A stretch of 64,000 nt of DNA from CAYSCW01 sp964449165 (GTDB lineage Bacteria > Acidobacteriota > Aminicenantia > Aminicenantales > Aminicenantaceae), in assembly GCA_964449165.1 (NCBI GenBank), contig CAYVAT010000001.1, forward strand, positions 124,001 to 188,000. Reading direction: 5' to 3'. Of this stretch, positions 1 to 9,155 are shown piece by piece. Position 1 is the first letter of the stretch; each line of letters starts with the position of its first letter. A model generated the notes under the pieces. That model was not told the origin of the DNA, made no database searches, and worked only from the letters and a program-made list of their open reading frames with translations. The translations under genes were made by a program, and so were the position numbers.

Positions 1-714
1 GAAGTTCAAAAGAGTGACCTCCATCCCGGGAGCGGGACTATAGCCCGGCTGCTGGACGATCCAGGAGTTGTCCTGTCCGTCCAGAATCTTTTAGAGCTGA
101 TGCTGCTGATAAGTGATAACAGCGCGACAGATCTTTGTTTAAAAATTGTGGGCGGGTCTGAATCAGTCACTCAAAAAATGCGTGAAATAGGGATTATGGA
201 TATAGATGTCAACCGTCCCACATATGTTGCTATCGCCAATTACTTAGGAGTTACATCCGTTAAAGAAGGCGAACCCTACTCAGATGAAGAGGCTCTCAAA
301 GAACTAGGGAAGCTGTCAAAGGAACAACGCGAACAAGCCGCTCAGGCTTTCAGCAAAGATAAGAAGGACACAGCCACTCCTGCTGCCATGGCGCAGTTGC
401 TGAAAATGATCTGGAATAAGGAAATCCTCAGTAAAGAAAATTCAGAGTACCTTCTTGATATCATGAAGCGCTGTCAGACAGGTAAAGCCAGGATTAAAGG
501 TATTCTTCCTCCTAATACCATCGTCCACCACAAAACTGGAACCATAGGAAGCACAACCAATGACGTAGGGATCATTGAGCTTCCTGGAGATGCAGGAAAT
601 CTGATAGCGGTCATCTTCACAAAGGAAGCCAAAATTGACAATGAAAAAAGTGAGGAGGTCATCGCTCAGATTGCCAGAACATTATACGATTACTTCCTCT
701 TTACCACTGAATAA
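1..714 (+). CDS. class A beta-lactamase-like serine hydrolase, 5' truncated
   Basis: The frame is open from base 1 to the stop, so the gene starts outside the window and the Ser-x-x-Lys catalytic motif is not visible. The visible 237 residues carry the SDN triad (residues 38-40 of the partial product) followed by SATD, a KDTATPAAM segment typical of class A enzymes after the omega loop, and the HKTGT box near the C-terminus. The family hydrolyses beta-lactams in the periplasm. The usual omega-loop E-x-x-L-N motif (Glu166) that should precede KDTATP is not recognisable; the region is rich in Gln/Ala/Lys instead. The protein may therefore be a divergent or non-beta-lactamase member (Beta-lactamase2 type). 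A later internal ATG at 100 is unlikely to be the start because homology extends upstream of it. Confidence 0.8.
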   Translation, partial: EVQKSDLHPGSGTIARLLDDPGVVLSVQNLLELMLLISDNSATDLCLKIVGGSESVTQKMREIGIMDIDVNRPTYVAIANYLGVTSVKEGEPYSDEEALKELGKLSKEQREQAAQAFSKDKKDTATPAAMAQLLKMIWNKEILSKENSEYLLDIMKRCQTGKARIKGILPPNTIVHHKTGTIGSTTNDVGIIELPGDAGNLIAVIFTKEAKIDNEKSEEVIAQIARTLYDYFLFTTE

Positions 715-920
715 AGGAGAAACTGGGCGATTTTCTAGATTGAGGCATCACGAGTTTTCATGAATTATCGTTAATGGCCCGAAAAACTTTTCCTTCTGAA
801 ATAAGGCTATTTTCTCCTTTTTGATGCGTTTCAGTATGTGGAGGCTTCGCTGTGACAAAAGTCAGCTTGAAGTGGGCCTCTGTGGCTGTTTTCTAGGGCA
901 GGACTATAAACTGTTAAAAT

Positions 921-3287
921 CTATTCATAGCGGATGGAATCCACTGGATCAGCAAGGGAAACCTTCACGGTTTGATAACTAACTGCGATCAAAGAAATAG
1001 TCAGGACAAGCAAACCAGACAGAAGAAATGTGCTCCATCTGAGGCTTACTCGGTAGGGAAAATTTAGCAGCCAGTTGCTCATGATCCACCAGGATATCGG
1101 CCAGACACATATGTTTGCCAGCAAGACAAGTTTTACAAGATCCCTGCAAAGCAGATAGAGAAGCGCCCCTCTTGAAGAGCCCAGGATTTTGCGGATTCCG
1201 ATTTCTTTAGTTCGTCTTTCAGTTGAGAATGATGTCAACCCAAACAGTCCAAGACAGGCTATGAACACAGCCAGTATTGTAAAATACTTAAGAATACTAC
1301 CCAAAGTCTCCAAATCCACGTATGATTTGTCTAATTCTTTATCGAGAAAGTCATATTTAAATGGTAAATCAGGAGCGACTTTTTCCCAGGCTTTTTCCAA
1401 AGATACGAGCGAGGTTGAAATACTTCCCGGACGGATACGGACAAAAATATAATTTACCACAGGATTTTGAAAAAGGATTAGAGGACCTATCAAGGCATCT
1501 GCTACTGATTCAATGTGAAAATCTTTCATTACGCCTATAATTGTGCCCTCGTATGTCTCTCCGATGGAAAGAGTTTGATTTAACGCTGAATCCACTCCCA
1601 TAAGCTTTTCAAACATCTCATTAACAATCAAATTTCCCCTTTCGTCTGCGAAATCTTTCGAAAAACTTCTTCCTTTCAGCATTTTTATCTTCAACGTCTC
1701 AATAAAATCATAATCAACAGAAGTAATGTTTATAGGAGTGCTTTCGTCCAATCTTTTTCCCTTGAAAACCACATTATCGGTCGGTGAGGCAAACCACGTG
1801 GGATGATTAAAAGATGCGGTGACCATTTCCACACTGGGATCGCGTTTTAATTCATTTTTCAACCTTTGGTAGATCTGTCTGTTATTGACATTCGCAATTC
1901 CAAGCGGGATCGAGATTACATTTTTTTTATCAAAACCCAGATCTTTATTTTTAAGAAAATCAACCTGGTTATAAATAATGCCGGAAATGATGATCAATAT
2001 GAGTGAAATGCTGATTTGAATAAAAACCAGGATTTTTCTCAATAGAGAACCCTTAAAGCCTGATTTCATTGTCCCCCGTAGTGTTTTCACAGGCTGAAAT
2101 GAAGAGAGAAAGAGTGCTGGATAACTTCCCGACAGGAGACCCGTAAACAAAGTTATAACGGTCACAAAAAGGATGATCCTTCCGTTTCCAAAACCGGATA
2201 GAGTGAAGGTTTCTCCGGTTATTTTATTGAATCCAGGAAGAAAAAGCTCTAAAAGGACGGGAATAAAAACAAGTGCTATAAAAGCCAAAAAAACAGCTTC
2301 GACGAGGAATTGAGAAATTAGATGTCTTCTTCCGGCGCCAATGACTTTTCGCACGCCGATCTCTTTTGACCGGTATTCCGCGCGGGCTGTTGTTAGATTC
2401 ATGAAGTTGATACACGCCATTGCCAAGATGAGAACTGCCACTAAGGAAAAAACATAAACATACTGAATTCTTCCCCGCCCTTCCGGATTGGCAAAATTTG
2501 AAAACAGATGGATTTTCGTTAAAGGCTGTAAAAACAATTCTATATTAGTGTCTTTATCATAGGTCTTGATGATACCAGTAATTTTCTTCTCGAAGTCTCG
2601 GAAATCTGTATTTTCTTTCAAACGTATGTATGTTGATGCCATACTGAAATCCCAGGTCTTTGTCTTCCATCCCAATTTTTCAACGATTTCGAAAGGAACG
2701 GCCATGTCAAACTGTAGATGGGAATTGGACGGTATATTCTTAATAACTCCGGTTACAGTAAAATCGAACCTGTTATCCAGTGTTAGTATTTTCCCAACTG
2801 GGTCTTTATTTCCGAAATACTTATCGGCGGTCTTTTCTGTTATGACTATCGAATTGAGATTGTTGAGCGCAGTATTTTTATCACCTTTGAGAAAAGGGAA
2901 GGTAAACATACTGAAAAAAGCCGGATCCACGGTTATTATTAGGTCTTCATAATATTTCTTCTCCTTATAGCTTATTACCCTTTCACCAGTCCAGGCATGT
3001 CTTGTAGTTTCCTTGATCTCAGGGAAATTTTCTTTAAGCGTAGGCGATAATAGCCCGGGCGTATAGAAACCATATCTAACGTCATCAGGAATATTGCGTT
3101 TTTCAATTACCCTATAAATTGAGGAAGCATTTTTATGAAACCTATCAAAACTCAACTCATGCACCACCCAGACCGATATGAGAATAAATGCGGTGATGCC
3201 GAGTGCAAGCCCCGAGATGTTAATAAAAGAATAGACTATTTGTCTTCTGAGATTTCTTATTGCAATCATTAAGTAGTTTTTAAACAT
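921..3287 (-). CDS. MacB/FtsX-family ABC transporter permease
   Basis: The 788-residue protein begins with a short cytoplasmic stretch and a transmembrane helix (about residues 20-43), followed by a roughly 230-residue periplasmic MacB-PCD-like domain. A first FtsX block of three helices follows (about 280-400), then a second periplasmic domain, then a second FtsX block at the C-terminus containing the family signature GLFGLTSFSTERRTKEIGIRK. Such proteins work with a LolD-like ATPase in mechanotransmission or efflux of peptides, lipoproteins or antibiotics; no ATPase gene is adjacent. The start ATG has a GGGGAG ribosome binding site 3 bases upstream of GATG context. It is monocistronic here and transcribed towards the beta-lactamase-like gene. 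The substrate cannot be inferred. Confidence 0.88.
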   Translation of the reverse strand: MFKNYLMIAIRNLRRQIVYSFINISGLALGITAFILISVWVVHELSFDRFHKNASSIYRVIEKRNIPDDVRYGFYTPGLLSPTLKENFPEIKETTRHAWTGERVISYKEKKYYEDLIITVDPAFFSMFTFPFLKGDKNTALNNLNSIVITEKTADKYFGNKDPVGKILTLDNRFDFTVTGVIKNIPSNSHLQFDMAVPFEIVEKLGWKTKTWDFSMASTYIRLKENTDFRDFEKKITGIIKTYDKDTNIELFLQPLTKIHLFSNFANPEGRGRIQYVYVFSLVAVLILAMACINFMNLTTARAEYRSKEIGVRKVIGAGRRHLISQFLVEAVFLAFIALVFIPVLLELFLPGFNKITGETFTLSGFGNGRIILFVTVITLFTGLLSGSYPALFLSSFQPVKTLRGTMKSGFKGSLLRKILVFIQISISLILIIISGIIYNQVDFLKNKDLGFDKKNVISIPLGIANVNNRQIYQRLKNELKRDPSVEMVTASFNHPTWFASPTDNVVFKGKRLDESTPINITSVDYDFIETLKIKMLKGRSFSKDFADERGNLIVNEMFEKLMGVDSALNQTLSIGETYEGTIIGVMKDFHIESVADALIGPLILFQNPVVNYIFVRIRPGSISTSLVSLEKAWEKVAPDLPFKYDFLDKELDKSYVDLETLGSILKYFTILAVFIACLGLFGLTSFSTERRTKEIGIRKILGSSRGALLYLLCRDLVKLVLLANICVWPISWWIMSNWLLNFPYRVSLRWSTFLLSGLLVLTISLIAVSYQTVKVSLADPVDSIRYE

Positions 3288-3761
3288 CGCTCCCCTTCAG
3301 ATAATAGACATTTACCCTTCAAATCTTTCATTTTATGCAATAATTATGCCATTTAGACTTGCTGAAGAATCCATATGAATATTTAAAAAACAGTGTCCGA
3401 TAATAAACCATATGATGCACGGAATCGGACGATTTTGCAGCTCTCATGTTCTTTGGAGTTCTGATCATTTCCCCGACCATCGGACTGATGACCGTGCTCC
3501 ACTAGGCCATCTGAGCCGCCTCGGCTAATCGTTTGGATTCCCTATGATATGACTAGGGAATGGGGATTGATCCCAATCATTCATACCGGAGCGAGGACAC
3601 AGGATTAGCTGCAGCAGCGCGGACAGTCTGGGAGGATGTTGAAAACGAGGAAATCTATTAAGTAATATATCCACGGAGCTTCAGCTTTGAACCAGGGCAC
3701 AATAAAAATATCCCCCCGAAGCCTTGGCGGCTGTCAAAAAATAGGCCAGATCGCAAAAAGG
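3288..3761. other. intergenic stretch without a supported gene
   Basis: No open frame with a plausible start or recognised homology was found in these 474 bases. One short hydrophobic reading (around 3430-3505) is broken by several stops and could be the trace of a lost membrane protein, but this cannot be supported. The two flanking genes are both on the - strand, so this stretch should hold the promoter of the FtsX permease at its left end. Confidence 0.4.
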
Positions 3762-5486
3762 TTACTTCTGGTAGAGAATCTTCCCACCCACGATGGTGTA
3801 GAGAACTTCAGCCTCCAGAATCTCATCCTCGGGTACGGTCATGATATCCTTGGATAGGACAGTGATGTCAGCCAGCTTGCCAGGTGTTAAGGAGCCGAGG
3901 ATATCCTCCTGGAAAGCTGCATAAGCTCCGTTTATGGTGTAAGAGCGCAGGGCTTCTTCCCGGCTCATACGCTGATCAGGATAGAAAACGGTTCCGTCCT
4001 TCATCTTCCGCGTCACCGTTGCGTAGAAGCAAGGGATAGGATTAACGTCCTCGACGGGAGCGTCTGTTCCATTGCAGATAACAGCTCCGGTTTTCATCAG
4101 CTTCTGCCACACATAGGCTCCTTCTTCGGCTCTCTTTTCTCCCAGTCTTTTGATAACCCAGGGTCCATCAGAAGTGCAGTGGATTCCCTGCATAGAAGGG
4201 ATCACACCCAACTGGCTAAAACGGGGAATATCATCGGGATGGAGATGTTGGGAGTGCTCGATTCGCCAGCGCAGGTCTTTTTTATCAGGGTGAGCTTTGA
4301 ACGCTTCTTCGATGATGTTGAGCACCTCTCTATTTCCCCGATCTCCGATGGCATGGACACAAAGTTGAAAATCGTTCTCGATGGCGATTCTGGCGGTTTC
4401 TTTGATCACCTCAACGGGAGTGGTGTTTAAGCCGACGCTGGCGGGTAGATCTGTGTAAGGCTCCAGAAACCAGGCTCCGTGGGCACCCAAGGCGCCATCT
4501 ATGAGCCGTTTAATCGAACGGACAGTTAAGTGATTATTTCCCAACCCCATAATTCTGTATTCGGAGAGGCGATTTTTCAATTGTTCGTTGCTTTCCCGAA
4601 TCATCACATAGAGCCGGATTCCCAGTTTGCCCTCTTCGGCAAATTCTTTGAAAAGATCGATGGTTTCAAATGAGGAACTGGCGTCATGAAGAGTAGTGAT
4701 TCCTTTGGAAAGGCATTCTTGTGCAGCCAGCTCAACCACTTTTCTTTTCTCGGCATCAATCTGCTCAGGAGTGCGCTTTTCCTGGTATTGACTTAGGGCC
4801 TTGTTCACCAGGTCTTGCGCGGCCTCACGAAACACACCGATGGGATTGCCTTCAGGATCTCTGACGATTTCACCTCCGGGAGGATCGGGAGTTTCTTTAG
4901 TTACTCCTGCCAGCTCCATGGCTTTGGCGTTGGCAAAGGAAGAGTGGCCGCTGGCATGGTTCAGCAGAACTGGATTATCAGGAGAAACCTGGCTCAGAGA
5001 ATGATGATATGGCAGGCTGTCCACATTGGGCTCAGGGATTTTATCCCATTTTTCTTGATGCCAGCCCCTGCCCAATATCCACTCTCCCGGCTGAGCTTTT
5101 TCTGCAGCCTCTTTAACCATGGCCACTATTCCATCCCAGTTTCTGACATGCATCAGGTCCAATCTCAGCTTGGCTTGCCCGACACTTGTGAAATGGGCAT
5201 GGGAATCGATGAATCCAGGGATAACCAGCTTCCCTCCTATGTCAATCACCTTGGTTGTCTTGGAAATATAGGGATCGATATCTTTGTTACTCCCCACGGC
5301 TGCGATGGTATCACCTCGAACAGCTAAGGCTTCTGCCTCTGGCTTTGTTTCATCTACGGTCACTATTTTGCCATTTATCAAAACGAGGTCTGCTGGTTCT
5401 TTCTTCTGTGCACAACTGAAGAAAAGGTTGATAACTGTCATACACAGAACAAAAAGGATAAGCTTGGGTATGAATTTTTTAGACAT
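3762..5486 (-). CDS. exported lipoprotein amidohydrolase (YtcJ-like, Amidohydro_3)
   Basis: The 574-residue product has an N-terminal signal with a lipobox-like LFFSC (Cys25), so it is probably a lipoprotein facing the periplasm. The mature part starts with the composite domain typical of metal-dependent amidohydrolases (ADLVLINGKIVTVD) and then the metal-binding GFIDSHAHF motif; downstream are ERIEHSQH-like (WRIEHSQHL) and NGTDAPVED motifs that supply further metal ligands. The family hydrolyses N-acyl or amide bonds; YtcJ-type proteins have no firm substrate. A strong AAGGAGGT site lies 8 bases before the ATG. The next gene downstream on the other side, an M1 peptidase, is also exported, which fits scavenging of peptides or amides. 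Confidence 0.88.
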   Translation of the reverse strand: MSKKFIPKLILFVLCMTVINLFFSCAQKKEPADLVLINGKIVTVDETKPEAEALAVRGDTIAAVGSNKDIDPYISKTTKVIDIGGKLVIPGFIDSHAHFTSVGQAKLRLDLMHVRNWDGIVAMVKEAAEKAQPGEWILGRGWHQEKWDKIPEPNVDSLPYHHSLSQVSPDNPVLLNHASGHSSFANAKAMELAGVTKETPDPPGGEIVRDPEGNPIGVFREAAQDLVNKALSQYQEKRTPEQIDAEKRKVVELAAQECLSKGITTLHDASSSFETIDLFKEFAEEGKLGIRLYVMIRESNEQLKNRLSEYRIMGLGNNHLTVRSIKRLIDGALGAHGAWFLEPYTDLPASVGLNTTPVEVIKETARIAIENDFQLCVHAIGDRGNREVLNIIEEAFKAHPDKKDLRWRIEHSQHLHPDDIPRFSQLGVIPSMQGIHCTSDGPWVIKRLGEKRAEEGAYVWQKLMKTGAVICNGTDAPVEDVNPIPCFYATVTRKMKDGTVFYPDQRMSREEALRSYTINGAYAAFQEDILGSLTPGKLADITVLSKDIMTVPEDEILEAEVLYTIVGGKILYQK

Positions 5487-5560
5487 GATAACCTACCTCC
5501 TTGTATGAATTAGCCACTGGTTTTTCGATTGTATAACATTTGTGCTTCAGATGGAAATTC

Positions 5561-5601
5561 GGGACATGTACCGATTTTTTTCAAAATCGGTAACGTATCC
5601 C
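5561..5601. repeat. REP-like inverted repeat, copy 1
   Basis: The arms GGGACATGTACCGATTTT and its near-complement AAAATCGGTAACGTATCCC form a stem of about 18 bp in the gap between two - strand genes. The right arm is shared with degenerate copies at 16111-16150 and 25464-25504, so it is a dispersed family rather than a local terminator, although it could also act as one for the downstream end of the amidohydrolase region. Confidence 0.65.
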
Positions 5602-5620
5602 TTGAATTTCATCTATTCTT

Positions 5621-7288
5621 CTATCTTTTCTGCTCGCTTTTCTTGTGGAAATCTTGTTTTTGACAGAGGATCCATCCATCGGGATCGATTGTGACTTCCA
5701 AAGGTTTCTCTGCAAAAGGAAATTCGAAGGTGTTATATTCTTCCTTTATCCAGACCCTTTTCCTCACTGTGCCAGAAGGAAGTTTTACCTGAACTTCTAT
5801 GGGCATTTCATAAAGAGGAAAATCTGCCTGAATTTGGCTGATAACAATTTTTACCTTTCTTTGACCGGATGCATATCCCCATCCAAACTGATAGATGGGA
5901 AAGCCGGCTTGATAAATCCATTGATCGAAAAACCATCCCAGGTCTGCACCGTACACCTGTTCGCACACAGCGCGGAAATCCTCTGTCGTGGCATTGGAGT
6001 AGGCATAGTCTTCAGCGTATTTTCTTAAGATTTTCCAAAAGTTTTCTTCCCCAACCACGAACCTCAACATATGGAGAACCCAGGCGGCTTTTTCGTATTC
6101 GATAACGCAGAAGAGATGCTCAGGCGGCGGATCGAAGATGGGATGCTCCGCACCTCGATGACGATTGAAATAGGTATCCTTGAATTCCTTCATCCTCGAT
6201 TTGAGTCCTTCAAAGCCATGGAGATGCTCGTGCCAGAGGGCATCCGAATAGGTGGCAAAACCTTCATTCAGCCAGATATCCGCCCAATCGGCTGGAGTGA
6301 CCAAGTCTCCCCACCATTGATGGGCCAATTCGTGAGCAATGATCCAATCATAGCGGTGATCTCCGGTAACTAGCGTCGAGGAGTAAGAAGTGCAGGTCTG
6401 ATGCTCCATGGATGCACCTCCCGGAATTGTAGCCATTCCGTATTTCTCATCCAAGAAAGGATATTCGCCGAAGGCTTCCGAGAAAAATTCGATCATGGGG
6501 ACTGTTACCGAGAAATCTTCCAGCGCCTGGGAAAGATGTTCTGGGTAGGCAAAGTAAAGAACATCCATGGCTTGTGTGTCTGAAGAATAAGAATCAGAAA
6601 ACGATTCATAGTTGGTAGCTGCCACTGAAATCAGATAAGTGGCGATGGGATAATTCTCTTTCCAGTAATAAGTCACGGTTCCATCGGTGTTTTCAGTGAT
6701 GTCCATAAGATTTCCGTTTGAAGCGACCGTCATCCAACCCGGGACCGTGATCCTCATTTCGACTGTAGCTTTATCTGAAGGAAGATCAAAGCAGGGGAAC
6801 CACTGGCGGGCTTCGATTGGTTCATCCAGACTCCAGATGATGGGTTGATCCTGATGATAGGAGAAATTAAGCCCGGATTGAGGATAGCCTTGATAGCTTA
6901 CCATGATCTCGAACTGCTCATCTAGCTGATACTGTCGATCCAGGAAGATATCAAGCTGCTCATCCTGATGCACAAAACTCAGTGAATTTCCGTTTTGATT
7001 GATCTGAGTCACCATCATGTTATCCGCCAGATGAAGAGTGATTTCTACGAGATTATCCATGAGGCTTTGTGCCAGGATTATGGCTTTTCCTTGCATACTT
7101 TGGGAGTCAAAGTCAATTTTCCACTCGAATTGATAGTGGATGATATCGAAGACGTGTTCTGGAGCCTGAGCGAGAAGTTCCCGGAAGTCATACTTCAAGC
7201 CTTGCTTATGAAAAGAAATCTCTTGGGTAAAAAGTGAATTGAGAAAAAGGATAAGGAGGGCAATAACGAGAGCTGTAATTCTTTTCAT
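5621..7288 (-). CDS. M1-family zinc metallopeptidase, secreted
   Basis: The 555-residue protein starts with a hydrophobic signal peptide ending near residue 20. It then has the all-beta N-terminal domain of M1 aminopeptidases, the substrate-binding GGASMEHQT segment (the GAMEN-equivalent with Asn replaced by His), and the zinc motif HELAHQWWGD followed 18 residues later by the Glu of WLNEGFATY, near residue 317. A catalytic Tyr region and a short C-terminal all-beta domain follow. It lacks the long C-terminal helical domain of aminopeptidase N, as expected for the shorter ERMP1-/cold-active-type M1 proteins. It probably trims peptides outside the cytoplasm. No clear ribosome binding site precedes the chosen ATG. 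Confidence 0.9.
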   Translation of the reverse strand: MKRITALVIALLILFLNSLFTQEISFHKQGLKYDFRELLAQAPEHVFDIIHYQFEWKIDFDSQSMQGKAIILAQSLMDNLVEITLHLADNMMVTQINQNGNSLSFVHQDEQLDIFLDRQYQLDEQFEIMVSYQGYPQSGLNFSYHQDQPIIWSLDEPIEARQWFPCFDLPSDKATVEMRITVPGWMTVASNGNLMDITENTDGTVTYYWKENYPIATYLISVAATNYESFSDSYSSDTQAMDVLYFAYPEHLSQALEDFSVTVPMIEFFSEAFGEYPFLDEKYGMATIPGGASMEHQTCTSYSSTLVTGDHRYDWIIAHELAHQWWGDLVTPADWADIWLNEGFATYSDALWHEHLHGFEGLKSRMKEFKDTYFNRHRGAEHPIFDPPPEHLFCVIEYEKAAWVLHMLRFVVGEENFWKILRKYAEDYAYSNATTEDFRAVCEQVYGADLGWFFDQWIYQAGFPIYQFGWGYASGQRKVKIVISQIQADFPLYEMPIEVQVKLPSGTVRKRVWIKEEYNTFEFPFAEKPLEVTIDPDGWILCQKQDFHKKSEQKR

Positions 7289-7611
7289 AGACCATTTATT
7301 ATAGGCTTTTTATTCCGCTACAGGCAATCACAAAGACGGGAGCAAAAAAAAGAATTGATGTGATAAAAACTCTGTTTGACTCATGACTGAGGAATTGTTA
7401 TTTTATGATCTGCAGAAAGGTCATGGATAACAATCCTTCCTTTAAGCAGCTTTCAATCTATTGGTGTAATCCATTTCTTGTATTTTCCTTCAAACCTCAA
7501 GAGACAAAAATCCATTGTTTGGAAAAAGGATTAACTTTTCACATACGATGTAACGAAAATATTAAAGGAAAGGTATTTATTTTTAAAAAGATATAAATTA
7601 AGGAGGCAAGT
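7289..7611. other. divergent intergenic region between M1 peptidase and tldD
   Basis: This A/T-rich gap separates divergently transcribed genes and must carry both promoters. A strong AAGGAGG ribosome binding site lies just before the tldD ATG. No conserved gene is visible; a 63-codon open frame inside it has no supporting start signal and no recognisable sequence. Confidence 0.45.
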
Positions 7612-9144
7612 ATGAGGAAGTATTTTAAACCTATTCCTCGGAGAAAGTTTTTAAAAGCAGGTCTAACAGGCGGAGTGATTGCAGCAACGCTTCCTGTATG
7701 GAAGCTTTTTTCTTTTACTGACCCTCCCCAGGATTTTCATGTCAATCCTGCTTGTAACCTCTCCAAGGAAACTCTGGAAAAACTGATCAAGATTGCGCTT
7801 CAGAGAGGTGGTGAATTTGCGGAAGTGTACGTGGAATACAACGTGGGAAATCAGATTTATCTGGAAGAGAATAAGATCTATGGAGCGGGAAGAGGAGTGG
7901 ATATGGGTGTTGGCATCCGAGTTCTTCACGGCGAAAAAACAGGATACGCCTACTCAGATGATCTGGATTTTGAAAAGCTTAAACAGACAGCAGAGGTGGC
8001 CAGCTTTATTGCCGCTGAAACAGAAGTCAAGGAGCCTGTGGGATTGAAAGCTCAAAAGATACCCCAGTACTACATGGTCAAGGTATCTCCTGATAGCATC
8101 GTTCCCAAAGATAAAGCCAAGCTCCTCTGGAAAGCGAATTCTGTAGGCCGGGAATACGATCAAAGAATCAACCAGGTTAATGTCAGCTTCGCCGATACCA
8201 ACAAGAAAATCATCATCGCCAACTCAGAGGGAACATGGGTGGAAGATGTACAGACTCTATCCAGACTGCTTGTGAGCATCAATGCCATCGAGGGCGAAAA
8301 GCGCAGCCGCGGTTATGCCTACAAGGATGGGACACTCGGTTATGAACATTACGATTTAAAGGTCGCCGAAGAGCTGGCCAGAGAGGCAGGGAGGATAGCC
8401 ATAGCCATGCTCCCGGCTGAGAGCGCTCCAGCAGGAGAATACCCGATTGTGATGGCCAAAGGGCACTGCGGCACGTTTTTCCACGAGGCTATTGGGCATA
8501 GCCTGGAAAGTGACGGCATTCGGAAGAAGACGTCCTGCTTTTGGGATAAAAAAGGGAAAATGATTGCCTCTGAAGTTACTTCTCTTGCTGATGATGGGAC
8601 TGTGCCTGGATCACGAGGAACCATCAATGTCGATGATGAGGGAACTCCGGGCCAAAAAACTATTCTTATCGATAAGGGGAAATGCGTCAATTTCCTCTAC
8701 GATCGGTTGAACGCCAAACTGATGAAGGCGCAGTTAACCGGAAACGGAAGGAGAGAATCCTACCAGCATTATCCCATCCCCAGGATGACCAATACCTATC
8801 TTTTAGCCGGAAATGATGACCCTGAGGAGATCGTAAAATCCATAAAGAAAGGAATGTACATAGCTCGGATCGGGGGAGGAAATGTCTCTTGGGTTACAGG
8901 GCGGTTTGTTTTTTCTGTTCCTGAAGGATATCTCATCGAGGACGGCAAAGTGACTAAACCACTCAAGGGTATTCAGCTCATGGGGAGGGGACCTGAGGTC
9001 TTGATGAATATCGTCATGGTAGGCCCAGACTTGGAGATCTGGGGCGGTGGTACCTGCGGTAAAGATGGCCAAGGCAAACCTGTCTCTGACGGGAATCCAA
9101 CCCTGAAGGTTTCCAAAATCACCATCGGCGGAGCAAAGGTGTAA
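7612..9144 (+). CDS. tldD: TldD-family metalloprotease with Tat-type leader
   Basis: The 510-residue product starts with a twin-arginine-like leader (PRRKFLKAG followed by a hydrophobic stretch to about residue 32), so this TldD is probably exported, unlike the cytoplasmic enzyme of Escherichia coli. The mature part has the PmbA/TldD N-terminal domain and the metal-binding HEAIGH motif at about residues 291-296, followed by the conserved GRRESYQHYPIPRMTNT segment. TldD and TldE form a heterodimeric zinc protease that cleaves unfolded peptides and processes some peptide antibiotics. The partner gene follows after 11 bases, which supports a functional pair. An AAGGAGG site precedes the ATG. Confidence 0.92.
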   Translation: MRKYFKPIPRRKFLKAGLTGGVIAATLPVWKLFSFTDPPQDFHVNPACNLSKETLEKLIKIALQRGGEFAEVYVEYNVGNQIYLEENKIYGAGRGVDMGVGIRVLHGEKTGYAYSDDLDFEKLKQTAEVASFIAAETEVKEPVGLKAQKIPQYYMVKVSPDSIVPKDKAKLLWKANSVGREYDQRINQVNVSFADTNKKIIIANSEGTWVEDVQTLSRLLVSINAIEGEKRSRGYAYKDGTLGYEHYDLKVAEELAREAGRIAIAMLPAESAPAGEYPIVMAKGHCGTFFHEAIGHSLESDGIRKKTSCFWDKKGKMIASEVTSLADDGTVPGSRGTINVDDEGTPGQKTILIDKGKCVNFLYDRLNAKLMKAQLTGNGRRESYQHYPIPRMTNTYLLAGNDDPEEIVKSIKKGMYIARIGGGNVSWVTGRFVFSVPEGYLIEDGKVTKPLKGIQLMGRGPEVLMNIVMVGPDLEIWGGGTCGKDGQGKPVSDGNPTLKVSKITIGGAKV

Positions 9145-9155
9145 AGGAGGGGAAA

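Noticed and set aside
3430..3505. A hydrophobic reading frame as a membrane protein gene
   Set aside because: It is interrupted by several stops within a short distance and matches nothing that I can name.
7405..7596. A 63-codon frame before tldD
   Set aside because: It has no ribosome binding site, no recognisable motif and lies in a divergent promoter region.
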